Numbered from the stretch's first letter, positions 44,118 to 53,150 are shown. The stretch is 64,000 bases of DNA from Chryseobacterium sp. ON_d1 (GCF_006829085.1 NZ_BJTC01000002.1:124001-188000); one strand, 5' to 3'. Notes: a model not told the origin generated them from the sequence alone. Numbers and translations are program-made.

Positions 44118-45245
44118 ATGATATTGGAAAATTTTTCTTTTTCGGGAATCATTGTTGCATTGATGTGTATGGCATTGCTGCTTTCCAAAAAGAAAAATAG
44201 TTCTTCTGATTACTACCTTATCATATGGCTCTTGGTTTGTACGGCCAATCTGGTGTACTATTTATTTCCGGCCTTTCTTCCTGAACAATTTCAGTCTTTC
44301 GGCTTTGCACTTCCGGTGCTTAGTACAGGAATGCTTTATTTGTATGTTATTTCGATCACTTTTAATATCCCATTTCATCCAAACTATTTAATCAGACATT
44401 CGGTATTCTTTATTGTTTACAGTTGTATTTTTACAGGCATTTCGACATTTTACAGCCGGATAGGATTTAAGAACAGCATTCCTTATTTTATGGACAGCCA
44501 TTCGAACGAAATACTGGATTTCTTAACATTTCCGATGGCCGCAGTTCCTGTAGTATATATTGTGCTGTGTTTTCTGGCTTTAAGGAAATATCAGAAAATG
44601 CTTCCTGAATATTACTCAGCTCTGGAAAGAATCAATCTTAACTGGCTGAAGTATATAATGGTGTCTTTAATTATACTTTTTATTGGGGTTTTCTTCATGA
44701 TTGCTCTGGGAACAAAAACAGACCTGATTCCCAGAGGAAGGATCTTCCAAACTGTTGCCGCTGTACAGAGCGGATATTTATTGTGTATTGTATTCTTTAG
44801 CTTAAGGCAAAGTATTGTTTTTAATCAGCAGGGAACACTTGATATCAACATTGTTACTGACAAAGAAGAGAAAGTAAATATTCAGACTCAGAAGCATTCT
44901 GATGAAAGTGCGCAAAAGCTTTTAGAATTCATGCAGAAAGAAAGGCCTTATCTAGATGAAGAGTTAAGCCTTCAGAAATTATCTTTATTAATGGAGGTTT
45001 CTACCCATCAGCTTTCACAGACAATCAACCAGGGACTTAATACCAATTTCTACAGATTTGTCAATGCTTACAGGATTGAAGAAGTCCGGAAAAAATTAAG
45101 AGATCCTGAATTTGAAAAATACTCAATCCTGGGAATTGCTTTTGAATCAGGTTTTAATTCCAAGTCCACTTTCAATAAAATCTTTAAAGAAGAAACAGGA
45201 ATGACTCCATCGGAATTTAAGAAGTCCGAATCCGCAAAAAAATAG
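44118..45245 (+). CDS. AraC-family regulator with a multi-pass membrane N-terminus
   Basis: A 375-residue paralogue of the regulator at 6867-7955. Residues up to about 230 form some seven hydrophobic helices; the C-terminal AraC domain contains LSLLMEVSTHQLSQTIN and LGIAFESGFNSKSTFNKIFKE with TGMTPSEFKK. The TTG at 44109 overlaps a -7 box TATTTTTG (44104-44111), so ATG 44118 is preferred; the transcript would then begin at or within a few bases of the start codon. A small membrane protein gene lies 63 bp downstream and is a candidate target or partner. The inducing signal is unknown. Confidence 0.87.
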   Translation: MILENFSFSGIIVALMCMALLLSKKKNSSSDYYLIIWLLVCTANLVYYLFPAFLPEQFQSFGFALPVLSTGMLYLYVISITFNIPFHPNYLIRHSVFFIVYSCIFTGISTFYSRIGFKNSIPYFMDSHSNEILDFLTFPMAAVPVVYIVLCFLALRKYQKMLPEYYSALERINLNWLKYIMVSLIILFIGVFFMIALGTKTDLIPRGRIFQTVAAVQSGYLLCIVFFSLRQSIVFNQQGTLDINIVTDKEEKVNIQTQKHSDESAQKLLEFMQKERPYLDEELSLQKLSLLMEVSTHQLSQTINQGLNTNFYRFVNAYRIEEVRKKLRDPEFEKYSILGIAFESGFNSKSTFNKIFKEETGMTPSEFKKSESAKK

Positions 45246-45308
45246 TCCTAACCGATCATTTAGGACGACGGAACCATTTCTTTAGGGGATTTTTGCCATC
45301 AAAAAAGT

Positions 45309-45956
45309 ATGGATACACCTCTTCATTTAAGCAATATTGTTTTGCATGTTATCAGTGGAACGATAGCATTGATTCTGGGATTTTTGATCCTGTTAAAAGA
45401 AAAAGGAACAAAGCTGCATATACAATCCGGATATGTTTTTATCTGTTGCATGGTGATTGTTGTAATTACCGGAGCTTTCGGTGTCATTATCTTTAAAAGA
45501 AACTTATTTCTTCTCCTGATTACAGTTTTGGCGGGTTACAATACCTATTCAGGTTTCAGAATATTAAAGGAAAAGTCAAACCGCTTCTATATCAAAGATA
45601 TGTTAGTGATGCTGGGAGCATTAATCATTACTTTTGTATTTATATATTATCTCAGGTCCATTGGATTCTATTGGAATCCGATCGTCATTTATTCAGGGGT
45701 AGGCTATTTGCTGCTGGTGGTTTTATATGATATCTTTCGGTATTTGATTCCTGAATCCAGGTATGGTAATCTCTGGAGGTATGAGCATTCCAGTAAAATG
45801 ATAAGTGCGCTGGGTGCTCTTTTATCTGCATTTGTGGGAACTCTTTTACCGGACTGTAAACCTTATAGTCAAATCCTTCCGTCTTTGTTTATGACCCTGA
45901 TGATGATCTTTTTCAATATTAAAATTTATATCCGGCTGAAAAAACAAAAAATATAA
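45309..45956 (+). CDS. Multi-pass membrane protein, DUF2306-like
   Basis: A 215-residue protein with about six hydrophobic helices. An N-terminal helix with HISNIVLH-type histidines (LHLSNIVLHVISGTIALILG) followed by KLHIQSGYVF recalls DUF2306 proteins, where the histidines may bind heme or metal. This family call is tentative. It follows the membrane AraC regulator on the same strand after 63 bp and may be controlled by it. It precedes the IS-remnant region. Confidence 0.6.
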   Translation: MDTPLHLSNIVLHVISGTIALILGFLILLKEKGTKLHIQSGYVFICCMVIVVITGAFGVIIFKRNLFLLLITVLAGYNTYSGFRILKEKSNRFYIKDMLVMLGALIITFVFIYYLRSIGFYWNPIVIYSGVGYLLLVVLYDIFRYLIPESRYGNLWRYEHSSKMISALGALLSAFVGTLLPDCKPYSQILPSLFMTLMMIFFNIKIYIRLKKQKI

Positions 45957-46042
45957 TGGGATTGTAATTAAAAGATAAAATATTAAATCATCAGACATAA
46001 AGGTTAGAATAAAAACTCTGTGTGTAGTATTTTTCACTTGGT

Positions 46043-46721
46043 GAACTCATCTTGATTTTCTTTTTATGAATTTTTTACAAGCAATAACAATAAAAGCTAA
46101 ATAATTGAATCCGATCAAGCTTGTTAGTATTGTATCAAATCTATTAAGTATAGACCTGAAGCTATCCAGCCAAGCATTTGTTATTTCTATGGTATAGCGC
46201 TTCTTATAAAGTTCTTCATCAAAATAATGGTCATTATCTATACCAGAATTTCTTTTATTGTGGGCAATATTAACAATTATTCCCAATTGTGAATCTTTTG
46301 AGCGCAAATTCTCAGCATCAAATCCCGAATCAAAATTCAAAAGACTATCTAGTGAAATACCTGACCTACGTAAAAAATTCGTGAGTTTCTCAAAATATTC
46401 TTCAATATTAAACAGGTCGTTATGATTCCCGCAAACCGATATAGACATAGCTAAAGGCAATCCGTTTTCAGGTAGAGGGTACCACTGAGTACTGGTTTTA
46501 AGTTTATACAATATATAGTTAATAATCTCACAAATAGGAACTTTTGATTTAAAACCTTTTTTTCCAAAGGGATATAAGGAACAATTTCGGATTCTAATGT
46601 ATCTTTGATTAGTACTTGGTGCAAGGGATGGGATATTTTTTTGGTTTAGCGACTCTAATTTCCTAATCCTTTTTTTATTTGAAATAAAAAATATAATTTT
46701 TGCAAAAGTCAAGATGACTTC
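46043..46721 (-). mobile_element. IS5-like element, copy A, internally deleted
   Basis: A 679 bp element with terminal inverted repeats still visible: 46043-46059 on the left and 46704-46721 on the right (15 of 17 positions agree). It contains a broken transposase gene with a central deletion. The 252 bp right part (46470-46721) is nearly identical to 48021-48273, copy B. Confidence 0.8.
46047..46712 (-). pseudogene. IS5-family transposase fragment, frameshifted and internally deleted
   Basis: The reading frame shows transposase pieces in order: FKSKVPICEIINYILYKLKTSTQWYPLP, then directly ENGLPLAMSISVCGNHNDLF and the C-terminal FDEELYKKRYTIEITNAWLDS and FNYLAFIVIACKKF (each shortened here). 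From recollection of intact homologues, about 85 residues are missing between the first two pieces, including the first catalytic Asp. A one-base deletion near 46562 relative to copy B shifts the N-terminal frame. It cannot encode an active enzyme. The intact family member would be about 250-270 residues. Confidence 0.82.
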
Positions 46722-46905
46722 ATTTATTAATTTATAACATACAAAAAAGTATTAATATATTTAAATTTAATAATATCAAAAAAGTATTGCTTATATTTTT
46801 AAAGGATATTCTGCGAATTTTTAAGGATAAACACAATTCAATAGCGGATACAATCAGGTTGGCAATACTTACAACCACAAAACATTTAACGACAATAATT
46901 TTTTA

Positions 46906-47925
46906 ATGACACATATTTTCAAACTAACTTTCATTGCAACAGCATTTCTTTTTATGTCCTGCAACTTTTCAGCCCAAACAAAAGATTATTATTCTGCAAG
47001 AATTGACAGCTTAATGAATCGGTTTCACAATAACGGAATGTTCAATGGAAATGTTCTTGTTTCAAAAAATAATAAAATTATTTATAATTGTTCATTTGGA
47101 TTTGCTGATGCTAATAAAACAACAAAATTAACCAGTGATTACAAATTCAACATCGGGTCGATTACAAAAGAATTTAGTGCAGTTGCCCTGATGCAATTAA
47201 TAGAAAAAGGAGAGCTGGCATTAAATGATAAAATTTCAAAAATTTTTCCGGAACTGCCAGAATGGTCAAATAAAGTTTCTATAAGAGATTTATTACAGTA
47301 CACCAGTGGTTTACCTGATGTAAACTGGAAAAAAATTAAAAGTAATGAGGATATTTTTGAGGATTTAAAAGCTATTGACACACTAAATTTCGATCCGGGA
47401 ACTCAATATGATTATAATAACAATAATTTTTTTCTCAGACTATCTATTATTGAAAAGATTGGAGGAATGAGCTACAAAGACTATGTCCAGCAAAATATTT
47501 TTAAACCTTTGAAGATGAATTCGGCAGAAATAACTCCTATTCAAGAAAATCACAATATTGCTAAAGGTTTCAATAATAAATTGATTGAGGATAAATCTGA
47601 TTTTTTGGTTGGTGGTACTTTCTTAACAACAACTGATTTATTAAAGTTTTTAGACAATCTTCATTCAAACAAAATTATTAGTAAAAATTCATTATTTGAA
47701 TTAGGTCAACATTTCAATAAAGAAGACACACAATCTGCTTTAGGTGAAGCAAAATTTAAAAATAAAATATTGCTTGAACACTCACACGATGGAAGGGGGG
47801 GAAGTTATGAAGCACTAATGATTACAAATATGAAGAATAGTTTTAGTATCATACTTTTAAGTAATAACTATCAAGGTAAGATTTTTGAAATTTCTCAAGC
47901 GATTATTTCAATATTGAACAATTAG
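46906..47925 (+). CDS. Beta-lactamase-related serine hydrolase, lipoprotein, flanked by IS remnants
   Basis: A 339-residue serine hydrolase. A lipobox (FMSC, Cys19) predicts a lipoprotein. SxxK is SITK (Ser85, Lys88), the second motif is the YNN in YDYNNNN, and the third motif is changed from HTG to HDG in SHDGRGGSYEA. Asn and Lys are very frequent and the gene looks more AT-rich than its neighbours. Two copies of an IS5-like remnant in the same orientation bracket it, and its stop codon lies within 25 bp of copy B. It may have been acquired or mobilised with the element. It is unlikely to be a true beta-lactamase without test. Confidence 0.85.
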   Translation: MTHIFKLTFIATAFLFMSCNFSAQTKDYYSARIDSLMNRFHNNGMFNGNVLVSKNNKIIYNCSFGFADANKTTKLTSDYKFNIGSITKEFSAVALMQLIEKGELALNDKISKIFPELPEWSNKVSIRDLLQYTSGLPDVNWKKIKSNEDIFEDLKAIDTLNFDPGTQYDYNNNNFFLRLSIIEKIGGMSYKDYVQQNIFKPLKMNSAEITPIQENHNIAKGFNNKLIEDKSDFLVGGTFLTTTDLLKFLDNLHSNKIISKNSLFELGQHFNKEDTQSALGEAKFKNKILLEHSHDGRGGSYEALMITNMKNSFSIILLSNNYQGKIFEISQAIISILNN

Positions 47926-47947
47926 AAGTCTGGATTATCCAAAAAGC

Positions 47948-48273
47948 GTTTTTTTCTGCCGTGATAACCTACCGCTTCACCGCCTCTCAAAGCCGTTTCC
48001 TGGCTGAACAATTGTAATACAGGTAGAAGATACCACTGAGTACCGGTTTTAAGTTTATACAATATACAGTTAATAATCTCACAAATAGGAACTTTTGATT
48101 TAAAACCTCTTTTTCCCAAGGGGATATAAGGAACAGTTTCGGATTCTAATGTATCTTTGCTTAGTACTTGGTACAAGGGATGGGATATTTTTTGGTTTAG
48201 CGACTCTAATTTCCTAATCCCTTTTTTTATTTGAAATAAAAAATATAATTTTTGCAAAAGCCAAGATGACTTC
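47948..48273 (-). mobile_element. IS5-like element, copy B, truncated
   Basis: The right end (48256-48273, same terminal repeat as copy A with one change) is intact, the left part is lost. The coding remnant has TLESETVPYIPLGKRGFKSK and CEIINCILYKLKTGTQWYLLP, then jumps to TALRGGEAVGYHGRKKR and stops. It is in the same orientation as copy A. Confidence 0.8.
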
Positions 48274-48345
48274 GGTATATACAATTGACGGTAATTGCAG
48301 ATTAAAGTGTTTTTATTATTTTTATATTTTTAAAAGAATGATAAA

Positions 48346-48690
48346 ATGAAAACAATTCCTAAGATAGGATGTGCGTGTGAAAAACCTGATTTTAATTATA
48401 CTGAGTTCAGAAGTTCAGAATTGGGTATCGATCATACCAACGGAAGATATGGAGAAGTAACGATTCAGCAGTGCAAGCTGTGTCAGAGAATTTGGGTTCA
48501 TTATTTTGTGGAATATGAACATTATTCCAAATCAGGAAGATGGTATAAAGGAATTGTTTCTAAAAAAGACCGGTCACAGATCACCCCGGAAAATGCAGTA
48601 GAATATCTTGAAAGCCTGGAATGGTACGTATATGGAGGATCGTTTTTTGAAAGTACAGGAACAATTGGACAAGGAAAGCTGAATGTGTAA
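48346..48690 (+). CDS. Small Cys-motif hypothetical protein
   Basis: A 114-residue cytoplasmic protein with a CAC motif at residues 9-11 and CKLC at about 43-46, the four cysteines forming a possible zinc knuckle, followed by an aromatic-rich region (QRIWVHYFVEYEHYS). The C-terminal half has EYLESLEWYVYGGSFFES. I do not recognise a family; similar proteins occur, by recollection, in Chryseobacterium. It lies just beyond the IS-remnant region. The cupin-type gene follows closely. ATG 48346 is a natural start. Confidence 0.65.
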   Translation: MKTIPKIGCACEKPDFNYTEFRSSELGIDHTNGRYGEVTIQQCKLCQRIWVHYFVEYEHYSKSGRWYKGIVSKKDRSQITPENAVEYLESLEWYVYGGSFFESTGTIGQGKLNV

Positions 48691-48728
48691 TATTGTTAAT
48701 GTTTAATAATGAATTAATTACCCTATCA

Positions 48729-49115
48729 ATGAAGCCGTTTATAATGACTGTTTTAATGCTGAGTTCTATTATAATAATGGCTCAGCAGAAATCAATCTCC
48801 AGAAAACAATTACTGAAAACTATTATTGATCAGAATGTAAAATCCACGGAGATTCAGGAAATAACAATGGCTGCAGGACAGGGAGCTCCCGAGCATCTGC
48901 ATCTCTGTCCCGTTTTAGGAATAATAAATTCCGGCGAAGCTGTTTTTCAGATAGAAGGGCAAGAAAAAAGAGTGCTTCATAAAGGGAATGCTTTCTATGA
49001 ACCTAAGAATGTGAGAATTCTTCATTTTGATAATGCATCAGCCAAACAACCTCTTGTCTTTACCGCAGTGTATCTGAAAGAGGGGAATGAGGAAAATATA
49101 AAATTCATAAAATAA
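48729..49115 (+). CDS. Exported cupin domain protein
   Basis: A 128-residue protein from ATG 48729, with a signal peptide (MKPFIMTVLMLSSIIIMAQQ). The single cupin has the first motif G-x5-HxH in AGQGAPEHLHLCPVLGI and the second motif region FYEPKNVRILHFDN with fewer His ligands. It resembles small metal-binding cupins with no assigned substrate. The upstream in-frame start at 48693 adds twelve residues and would disturb the signal peptide. It may be co-transcribed with the preceding Cys-motif gene. Confidence 0.78.
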   Translation: MKPFIMTVLMLSSIIIMAQQKSISRKQLLKTIIDQNVKSTEIQEITMAAGQGAPEHLHLCPVLGIINSGEAVFQIEGQEKRVLHKGNAFYEPKNVRILHFDNASAKQPLVFTAVYLKEGNEENIKFIK

Positions 49116-49171
49116 TACTTTTCACGAAACCAAAGCATATAATTATCATTTTTAAAATTGATAAAACTCAC

Positions 49172-49202
49172 TTTGGTGCTTGGTAATTTATATGTAAATT
49201 TG
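49172..49202 (+). promoter_or_regulatory. Promoter of lpdA
   Basis: TTTG (49172-49175), a 19 bp spacer, then TAAATTTG (49195-49202), an excellent Bacteroidota promoter, 43 bp before the start codon. Confidence 0.75.
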
Positions 49203-49245
49203 TGAGAATTAAGATAGATAATAATAAACAAATTCATACAATAAC

Positions 49246-50649
49246 ATGAGTCAATTCGATGTTACCGTAATAGGTTCCGGTCCCGGTGGTTATGTTGCTG
49301 CGATCCGTGCAGCACAGTTAGGTTTCAAAACAGCAATTATTGAAAAATATTCAACTTTAGGCGGAACTTGTCTTAACGTTGGATGTATTCCGTCAAAAGC
49401 GCTTCTTGACAGCTCTGAGCATTTCGAAAATGCAAAACATAATTTTGCAGGTCACGGAATCATCATCAATGAGCCGCAAGCAGACATTGCCAGAATGATT
49501 GAGCGTAAAAACGAAGTAATCAAGCAAAATACAGACGGAATCAGCTATCTGATGAACAAAAATCAGATTACTGTTTTTGAAGGAGTAGGAAGCTTCGAAT
49601 CTGCCACTCAGATTAAAATCACAAAAAAAGACGGTTCTTCTGAAACCATAGATTCTAAATATACCATCATTGCAACAGGTTCTAAACCATCTACACTGCC
49701 TTTCATTACTTTAGACAAAGAAAGAGTGATCACCTCTACGGAAGCTTTAAACCTTAAAGAAATTCCTAAGCACTTAGTGGTAATCGGAGGTGGAGTTATC
49801 GGTCTTGAACTGGGTTCTGTATACCTGAGATTAGGAGCACAGGTTACTGTTGTTGAATTTATGGATAAAATCATCCCTGGAATGGATGGAGCTTTAAGCA
49901 AAGAATTGACTAAAGTTCTTAAAAAACAAGGAATGAAGTTTATGCTTTCTACGGCTGTTTCTGCCGTTGAAAGAAACGGAGATACTGTAAAGATCACTGC
50001 TAAAGATAAAAAAGGAGAAGAGGTAGTAGTAGAAGGAGATTACTGTTTGGTTTCTGTAGGTAGAAAGCCTTATACAGATGGTCTTGGACTTGAAAAAGCA
50101 GGAGTGGAGCTTGATGAAAGAGGAAGAGTAAAAGTAAACGACCACTTACAGACTAATGTTGCTAATATCTATGCGATTGGTGACGTTATCAAAGGGGCTA
50201 TGCTTGCTCATAAAGCTGAAGAAGAAGGAGTTTTTGTTGCTGAAACATTGGCAGGACAAAAGCCACACATTAACTATAACCTGATCCCTGGTGTTGTTTA
50301 TACATGGCCGGAAGTTGCAGGAGTAGGTAAAACTGAAGAGCAGCTGAAAGAAGAAGGTGTAGCTTACAAAGTAGGATCTTTCCCAATGAGAGCTTTAGGC
50401 AGAAGCCGTGCAAGTGGCGATGTTGATGGTCTTGTTAAGATTATTGCAGACGAAAAAACTGATGAGGTTTTAGGAATGCACATTGTAGGAGCAAGAGCTG
50501 CAGACCTTATTGCAGAGGGAGTAATTGCTATGGAATTCCGTGCAAGTGCTGAAGATATCGCAAGAAGTTCCCATGCTCACCCAACGTATGCAGAAGCAAT
50601 CAAAGAAGCTGCATTGGATGCTACAGCGAAAAGACCTATTCATATGTAA
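49246..50649 (+). CDS. lpdA: Dihydrolipoyl dehydrogenase
   Basis: A 467-residue flavoprotein, the E3 component of 2-oxoacid dehydrogenase complexes, reoxidising dihydrolipoamide with NAD. The FAD motif is GSGPGGYVAAI (10-20); the redox disulfide is Cys42/Cys47 in GGTCLNVGCIPSK; the NAD-binding site is GGGVIGLELGSVYLRLG; and the dimer-interface catalytic pair is His445/Glu450 in HAHPTYAEAIKEA. Length is typical. It is a single gene with its own strong promoter and terminator; E1/E2 genes are not in the window. Confidence 0.96.
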   Translation: MSQFDVTVIGSGPGGYVAAIRAAQLGFKTAIIEKYSTLGGTCLNVGCIPSKALLDSSEHFENAKHNFAGHGIIINEPQADIARMIERKNEVIKQNTDGISYLMNKNQITVFEGVGSFESATQIKITKKDGSSETIDSKYTIIATGSKPSTLPFITLDKERVITSTEALNLKEIPKHLVVIGGGVIGLELGSVYLRLGAQVTVVEFMDKIIPGMDGALSKELTKVLKKQGMKFMLSTAVSAVERNGDTVKITAKDKKGEEVVVEGDYCLVSVGRKPYTDGLGLEKAGVELDERGRVKVNDHLQTNVANIYAIGDVIKGAMLAHKAEEEGVFVAETLAGQKPHINYNLIPGVVYTWPEVAGVGKTEEQLKEEGVAYKVGSFPMRALGRSRASGDVDGLVKIIADEKTDEVLGMHIVGARAADLIAEGVIAMEFRASAEDIARSSHAHPTYAEAIKEAALDATAKRPIHM

Positions 50650-50689
50650 TATCTGATTAAAGGATTTAATCATTAAATATTAAAAAATT

Positions 50690-50720
50690 AAAGCTGTTTC
50701 TTATTGAAGCAGCTTTTTTT
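50690..50720 (+). terminator. Terminator of lpdA
   Basis: AAAGCTGTTTC (50690-50700) pairs with GAAGCAGCTTT (50706-50716) with one G:T wobble; a T tract follows. Confidence 0.75.
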
Positions 50721-50767
50721 TACTGCTTTTTGGCATAAAAATGGAGATGGTTTTGAAAATTTCAAGT

Positions 50768-51634
50768 ATGAAAAAGATTTTTATCGGCTGGATGCTTGTA
50801 GCAGGGATTAGTTCATTTGCACAGGAAGCAGGAAAGGCAGGAGAATTATTAAAAAATGAGGCCTCTACAACAGAAATGAAATCTCCCAAAAGTTCAAACG
50901 AAAGAAATAAAACTTTCGATGGAGTGAGAGCCGGAAATAATACGATGCCTCAGAGAAGTGGAAATGAAAATAGAATAAAAAATCCAAATTATCAGTGGAA
51001 CAGAAATTATGGCTATGCAGAGGTTTTTCTCAGAATTCCTGAGCAAGGCTTTTTTACTGTTGAAGTGGGAGATCAGATGATGGCCAATGGTTCCGGGAAA
51101 TACAGGTTCTTTGATTTGCCGGCAGGGAGAATGCCCATTTCCATATATGAAAATGGTTTTCTGATTTACAGAACAACGCTGGCACTTCGAAATAACAGCA
51201 GAATGGTCCTGGATTTTTTCACCAATGAAGGTTTATACCTTCTGGATTCTTATCCTGTTCAAAATCAATATGGCTTTAATGACTGGAATGATATCTGGAA
51301 TAACCCTTACGGAAATCAGCCCGGAGGCTGGTCTTATCAGGGAAATGTAATGGATACCCATTCTTTCCGCCAGTTTTTTGATAGGATGATGAGCAATGAG
51401 AGTTTTGATGATGGAAAAATTAAGATGATCAATCAGCAGATGCGTACATCAATGTTTACTTCTGAACAAATAAGAGATCTCGTAAAAGCCATCAGTTTTG
51501 ATAATAAAAAATTGGCTTTGGCTAAATCTATGTACCGTAATTGTGCAGATAAAAACCGGTATTTTCTGGTGTATGATGCTTTTGATTTTGAAAGCAGTAA
51601 GCGGGAACTGATGGATTATATTTCGAATTTATAA
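50768..51634 (+). CDS. Secreted DUF4476 domain protein
   Basis: A 288-residue exported protein (signal MKKIFIGWMLVAGISSFAQ from ATG 50768; the ATG at 50741 would add nine residues before it). Residues about 85-150 form a beta-rich domain (YAEVFLRIPEQGFFTVEVGDQM, shortened). The C-terminal 90 residues match DUF4476, recognised by FDDGKIKMINQQMRTSMFTSEQ and DLVKAISFDNKKLALAKSMY. Function is unknown. The gene is monocistronic, ending at a hairpin. Confidence 0.85.
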   Translation: MKKIFIGWMLVAGISSFAQEAGKAGELLKNEASTTEMKSPKSSNERNKTFDGVRAGNNTMPQRSGNENRIKNPNYQWNRNYGYAEVFLRIPEQGFFTVEVGDQMMANGSGKYRFFDLPAGRMPISIYENGFLIYRTTLALRNNSRMVLDFFTNEGLYLLDSYPVQNQYGFNDWNDIWNNPYGNQPGGWSYQGNVMDTHSFRQFFDRMMSNESFDDGKIKMINQQMRTSMFTSEQIRDLVKAISFDNKKLALAKSMYRNCADKNRYFLVYDAFDFESSKRELMDYISNL

Positions 51635-51693
51635 ATATTCAATAGAAACGGGCTAAGCCCGTTTTTTCAACAACCAGATTCATTCAGGCTCCA
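51634..51693. repeat. Half copy of a dispersed intergenic repeat
   Basis: AATATTCAATAG is followed by a GGGCTAAGCCCG palindrome and ends with an ATTCATTC-GGCT segment. It is a degenerate relative of 63714-63783. Confidence 0.6.
51646..51669 (+). terminator. Terminator after the DUF4476 gene
   Basis: AAACGGGC pairs with GCCCGTTT around a 3-base loop (51646-51664) and T residues follow. It lies inside the repeat at 51634. Confidence 0.7.
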
Positions 51694-51711
51694 TCCAAAT
51701 AGAATCTTTGA

Positions 51712-52158
51712 CTACATGACTTTCATTTTATCATAAAATTTAGAAGTTTTTGGAGCAATATTAAACTGCACTCCAAAAGTTATTCCTTTAAAATATTTTT
51801 CTTTATGAATAGGAAAAGCATATCCGGTATTGAGAAAAATCGCATTAAATAACGAAAAACCTATTCTCGGTTCCAGTGAATACGGATTAGCTGATGCTCC
51901 AAACATCAGTCCGAAGCGTAAAAAGTTAATATTGACCTCCGGAATAATTTTATCGGATTGATTAACTCTGGTGTAAAGAATAGATGGCCCAACAATAATG
52001 GACCCGTCATAGGTTTCACCCAATCTGTATTCTAATCCTGCCTGCAGCACATTTCTTCCAGTGTATCGGTATGAAATATTCAATGCTGTTTTCTCTAATA
52101 GCTGAGCTTTTGAAAAGATAGCGGAAAGAAGCAGAGGCAGGATGAAATATTTTTTCAT
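51712..52158 (-). CDS. Small exported protein, predicted outer-membrane beta-barrel
   Basis: A 148-residue protein with a signal peptide (MKKYFILPLLLSAIFSKAQ). Alternating hydrophobic beta segments (LNISYRYTGRNVLQAGLEYRLG, FLRFGLMFGASAN and FLNTGYAFPIH in order) suggest a short barrel of six to eight strands in the outer membrane. I do not recognise a family. It faces the cvfB gene divergently, with a 137 bp gap in which the cvfB promoter lies. Confidence 0.65.
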   Translation of the reverse strand: MKKYFILPLLLSAIFSKAQLLEKTALNISYRYTGRNVLQAGLEYRLGETYDGSIIVGPSILYTRVNQSDKIIPEVNINFLRFGLMFGASANPYSLEPRIGFSLFNAIFLNTGYAFPIHKEKYFKGITFGVQFNIAPKTSKFYDKMKVM

Positions 52159-52248
52159 GTTTCGTTTTTTTATTCAAATATACAGGTTTTACAAGCTTTA
52201 TTAAAGGCCAAGGCAGGGTATCAAAAGATTATAATGGGATTGACTAGG

Positions 52249-52276
52249 TTGGCATCTTCAAATTTCCGTACCTTTG
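52249..52276 (+). promoter_or_regulatory. Promoter of cvfB
   Basis: TTG (52249-52251), a 17 bp spacer, then TACCTTTG (52269-52276), 19 bp before the start codon. Confidence 0.6.
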
Positions 52277-52295
52277 TCAGCTAATTTTATCATCA

Positions 52296-53120
52296 ATGCA
52301 ACTCGGAAAAACTCAGACTTTAACAATTTCAGAAAAAATTAATTCAGGATGGATCCTCGTGGACGAATCAGGTGAGAAAGCTTTTTTGCCTAAAATCTTC
52401 ATTCAGGAAGAAAAAGAAACAGGCGAAGAGGTTGAGGTTTTTGTATACCAGGATGACGATAAATTAAAAGCAACTACTGAAATTCCTTTGGCTGAAGTGG
52501 GAGAATTTGCAGTAATGAGCTGCGTACAGAGCCTTCCAAGCGGAGCTTTTATGGACTGGGGAATCATTAAAGACTTATTCATTCCTTACAAGCAGCAGAA
52601 AACCAAAATCATCGAAGGAAAAAGATATCTGGTCTATATTTATGTAGATGAAGATATGGAACTGATCACCGGAACCACAAAATTCAAAAGAAACCCTCAG
52701 TATGATGAACTTCCGTTCAAAAAAGGTGACAAAGTAGATCTGATTATGATGAATGAAAGTGAGTTGGGCTGGAATGTGATCATCAACAAAAAATATATCG
52801 GCTTGATCTATGCTTCAGACGTTTTCAAAAAGCTGTATCCCCTGTCAGAAGAAAAAGGATACATCAAAACAATACGTGAGGACGGAAAAATAGACGTTTC
52901 TTTACAGCCGGAAGGTTTTGAGAATATTGACGAATTCAAACAGAAAATTCTGGACAGACTGGAAGAAAACTACGGACTCCTGTATGTGTCTGATAAATCT
53001 TCTCCTGAAGAGATCAAGGACGAACTTCAGATGAGTAAGAAAAACTTCAAAAAAGCGATCGGAGGGCTTTATAAAGATAAGATCATCGATATACTGGATG
53101 ATAAAATCAAATTATTATAA
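52296..53120 (+). CDS. cvfB: CvfB family S1-like RNA-binding protein
   Basis: A 274-residue protein with tandem S1-like OB folds and a C-terminal winged helix. The order fits CvfB: an N-terminal S1-like domain (GEKAFLPKIFI), a second (GAFMDWGIIKDLFIPY), a third (GWNVIINKKYIGLIYASDVF), and the wHTH with SSPEEIKDELQMSKKNFKKAIGGLYK. The YK-motif GAF-x-DWG is typical of this RNA-binding family, which is linked to virulence and expression control in Staphylococcus. It has its own promoter and terminator. Confidence 0.9.
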   Translation: MQLGKTQTLTISEKINSGWILVDESGEKAFLPKIFIQEEKETGEEVEVFVYQDDDKLKATTEIPLAEVGEFAVMSCVQSLPSGAFMDWGIIKDLFIPYKQQKTKIIEGKRYLVYIYVDEDMELITGTTKFKRNPQYDELPFKKGDKVDLIMMNESELGWNVIINKKYIGLIYASDVFKKLYPLSEEKGYIKTIREDGKIDVSLQPEGFENIDEFKQKILDRLEENYGLLYVSDKSSPEEIKDELQMSKKNFKKAIGGLYKDKIIDILDDKIKLL

Positions 53121-53150
53121 AAAAACGAGCAGAAATTTCTGCTCGTTTTT
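53121..53150. terminator. Bidirectional terminator
   Basis: A perfect 30 bp palindrome (15 bp each arm, no spacer) between cvfB and the convergent giant gene. Confidence 0.85.

Noticed and set aside
45309..45956. The membrane protein as a confirmed DUF2306 member
   Set aside because: Only the histidine placement supports it, so it is kept as a tentative label.
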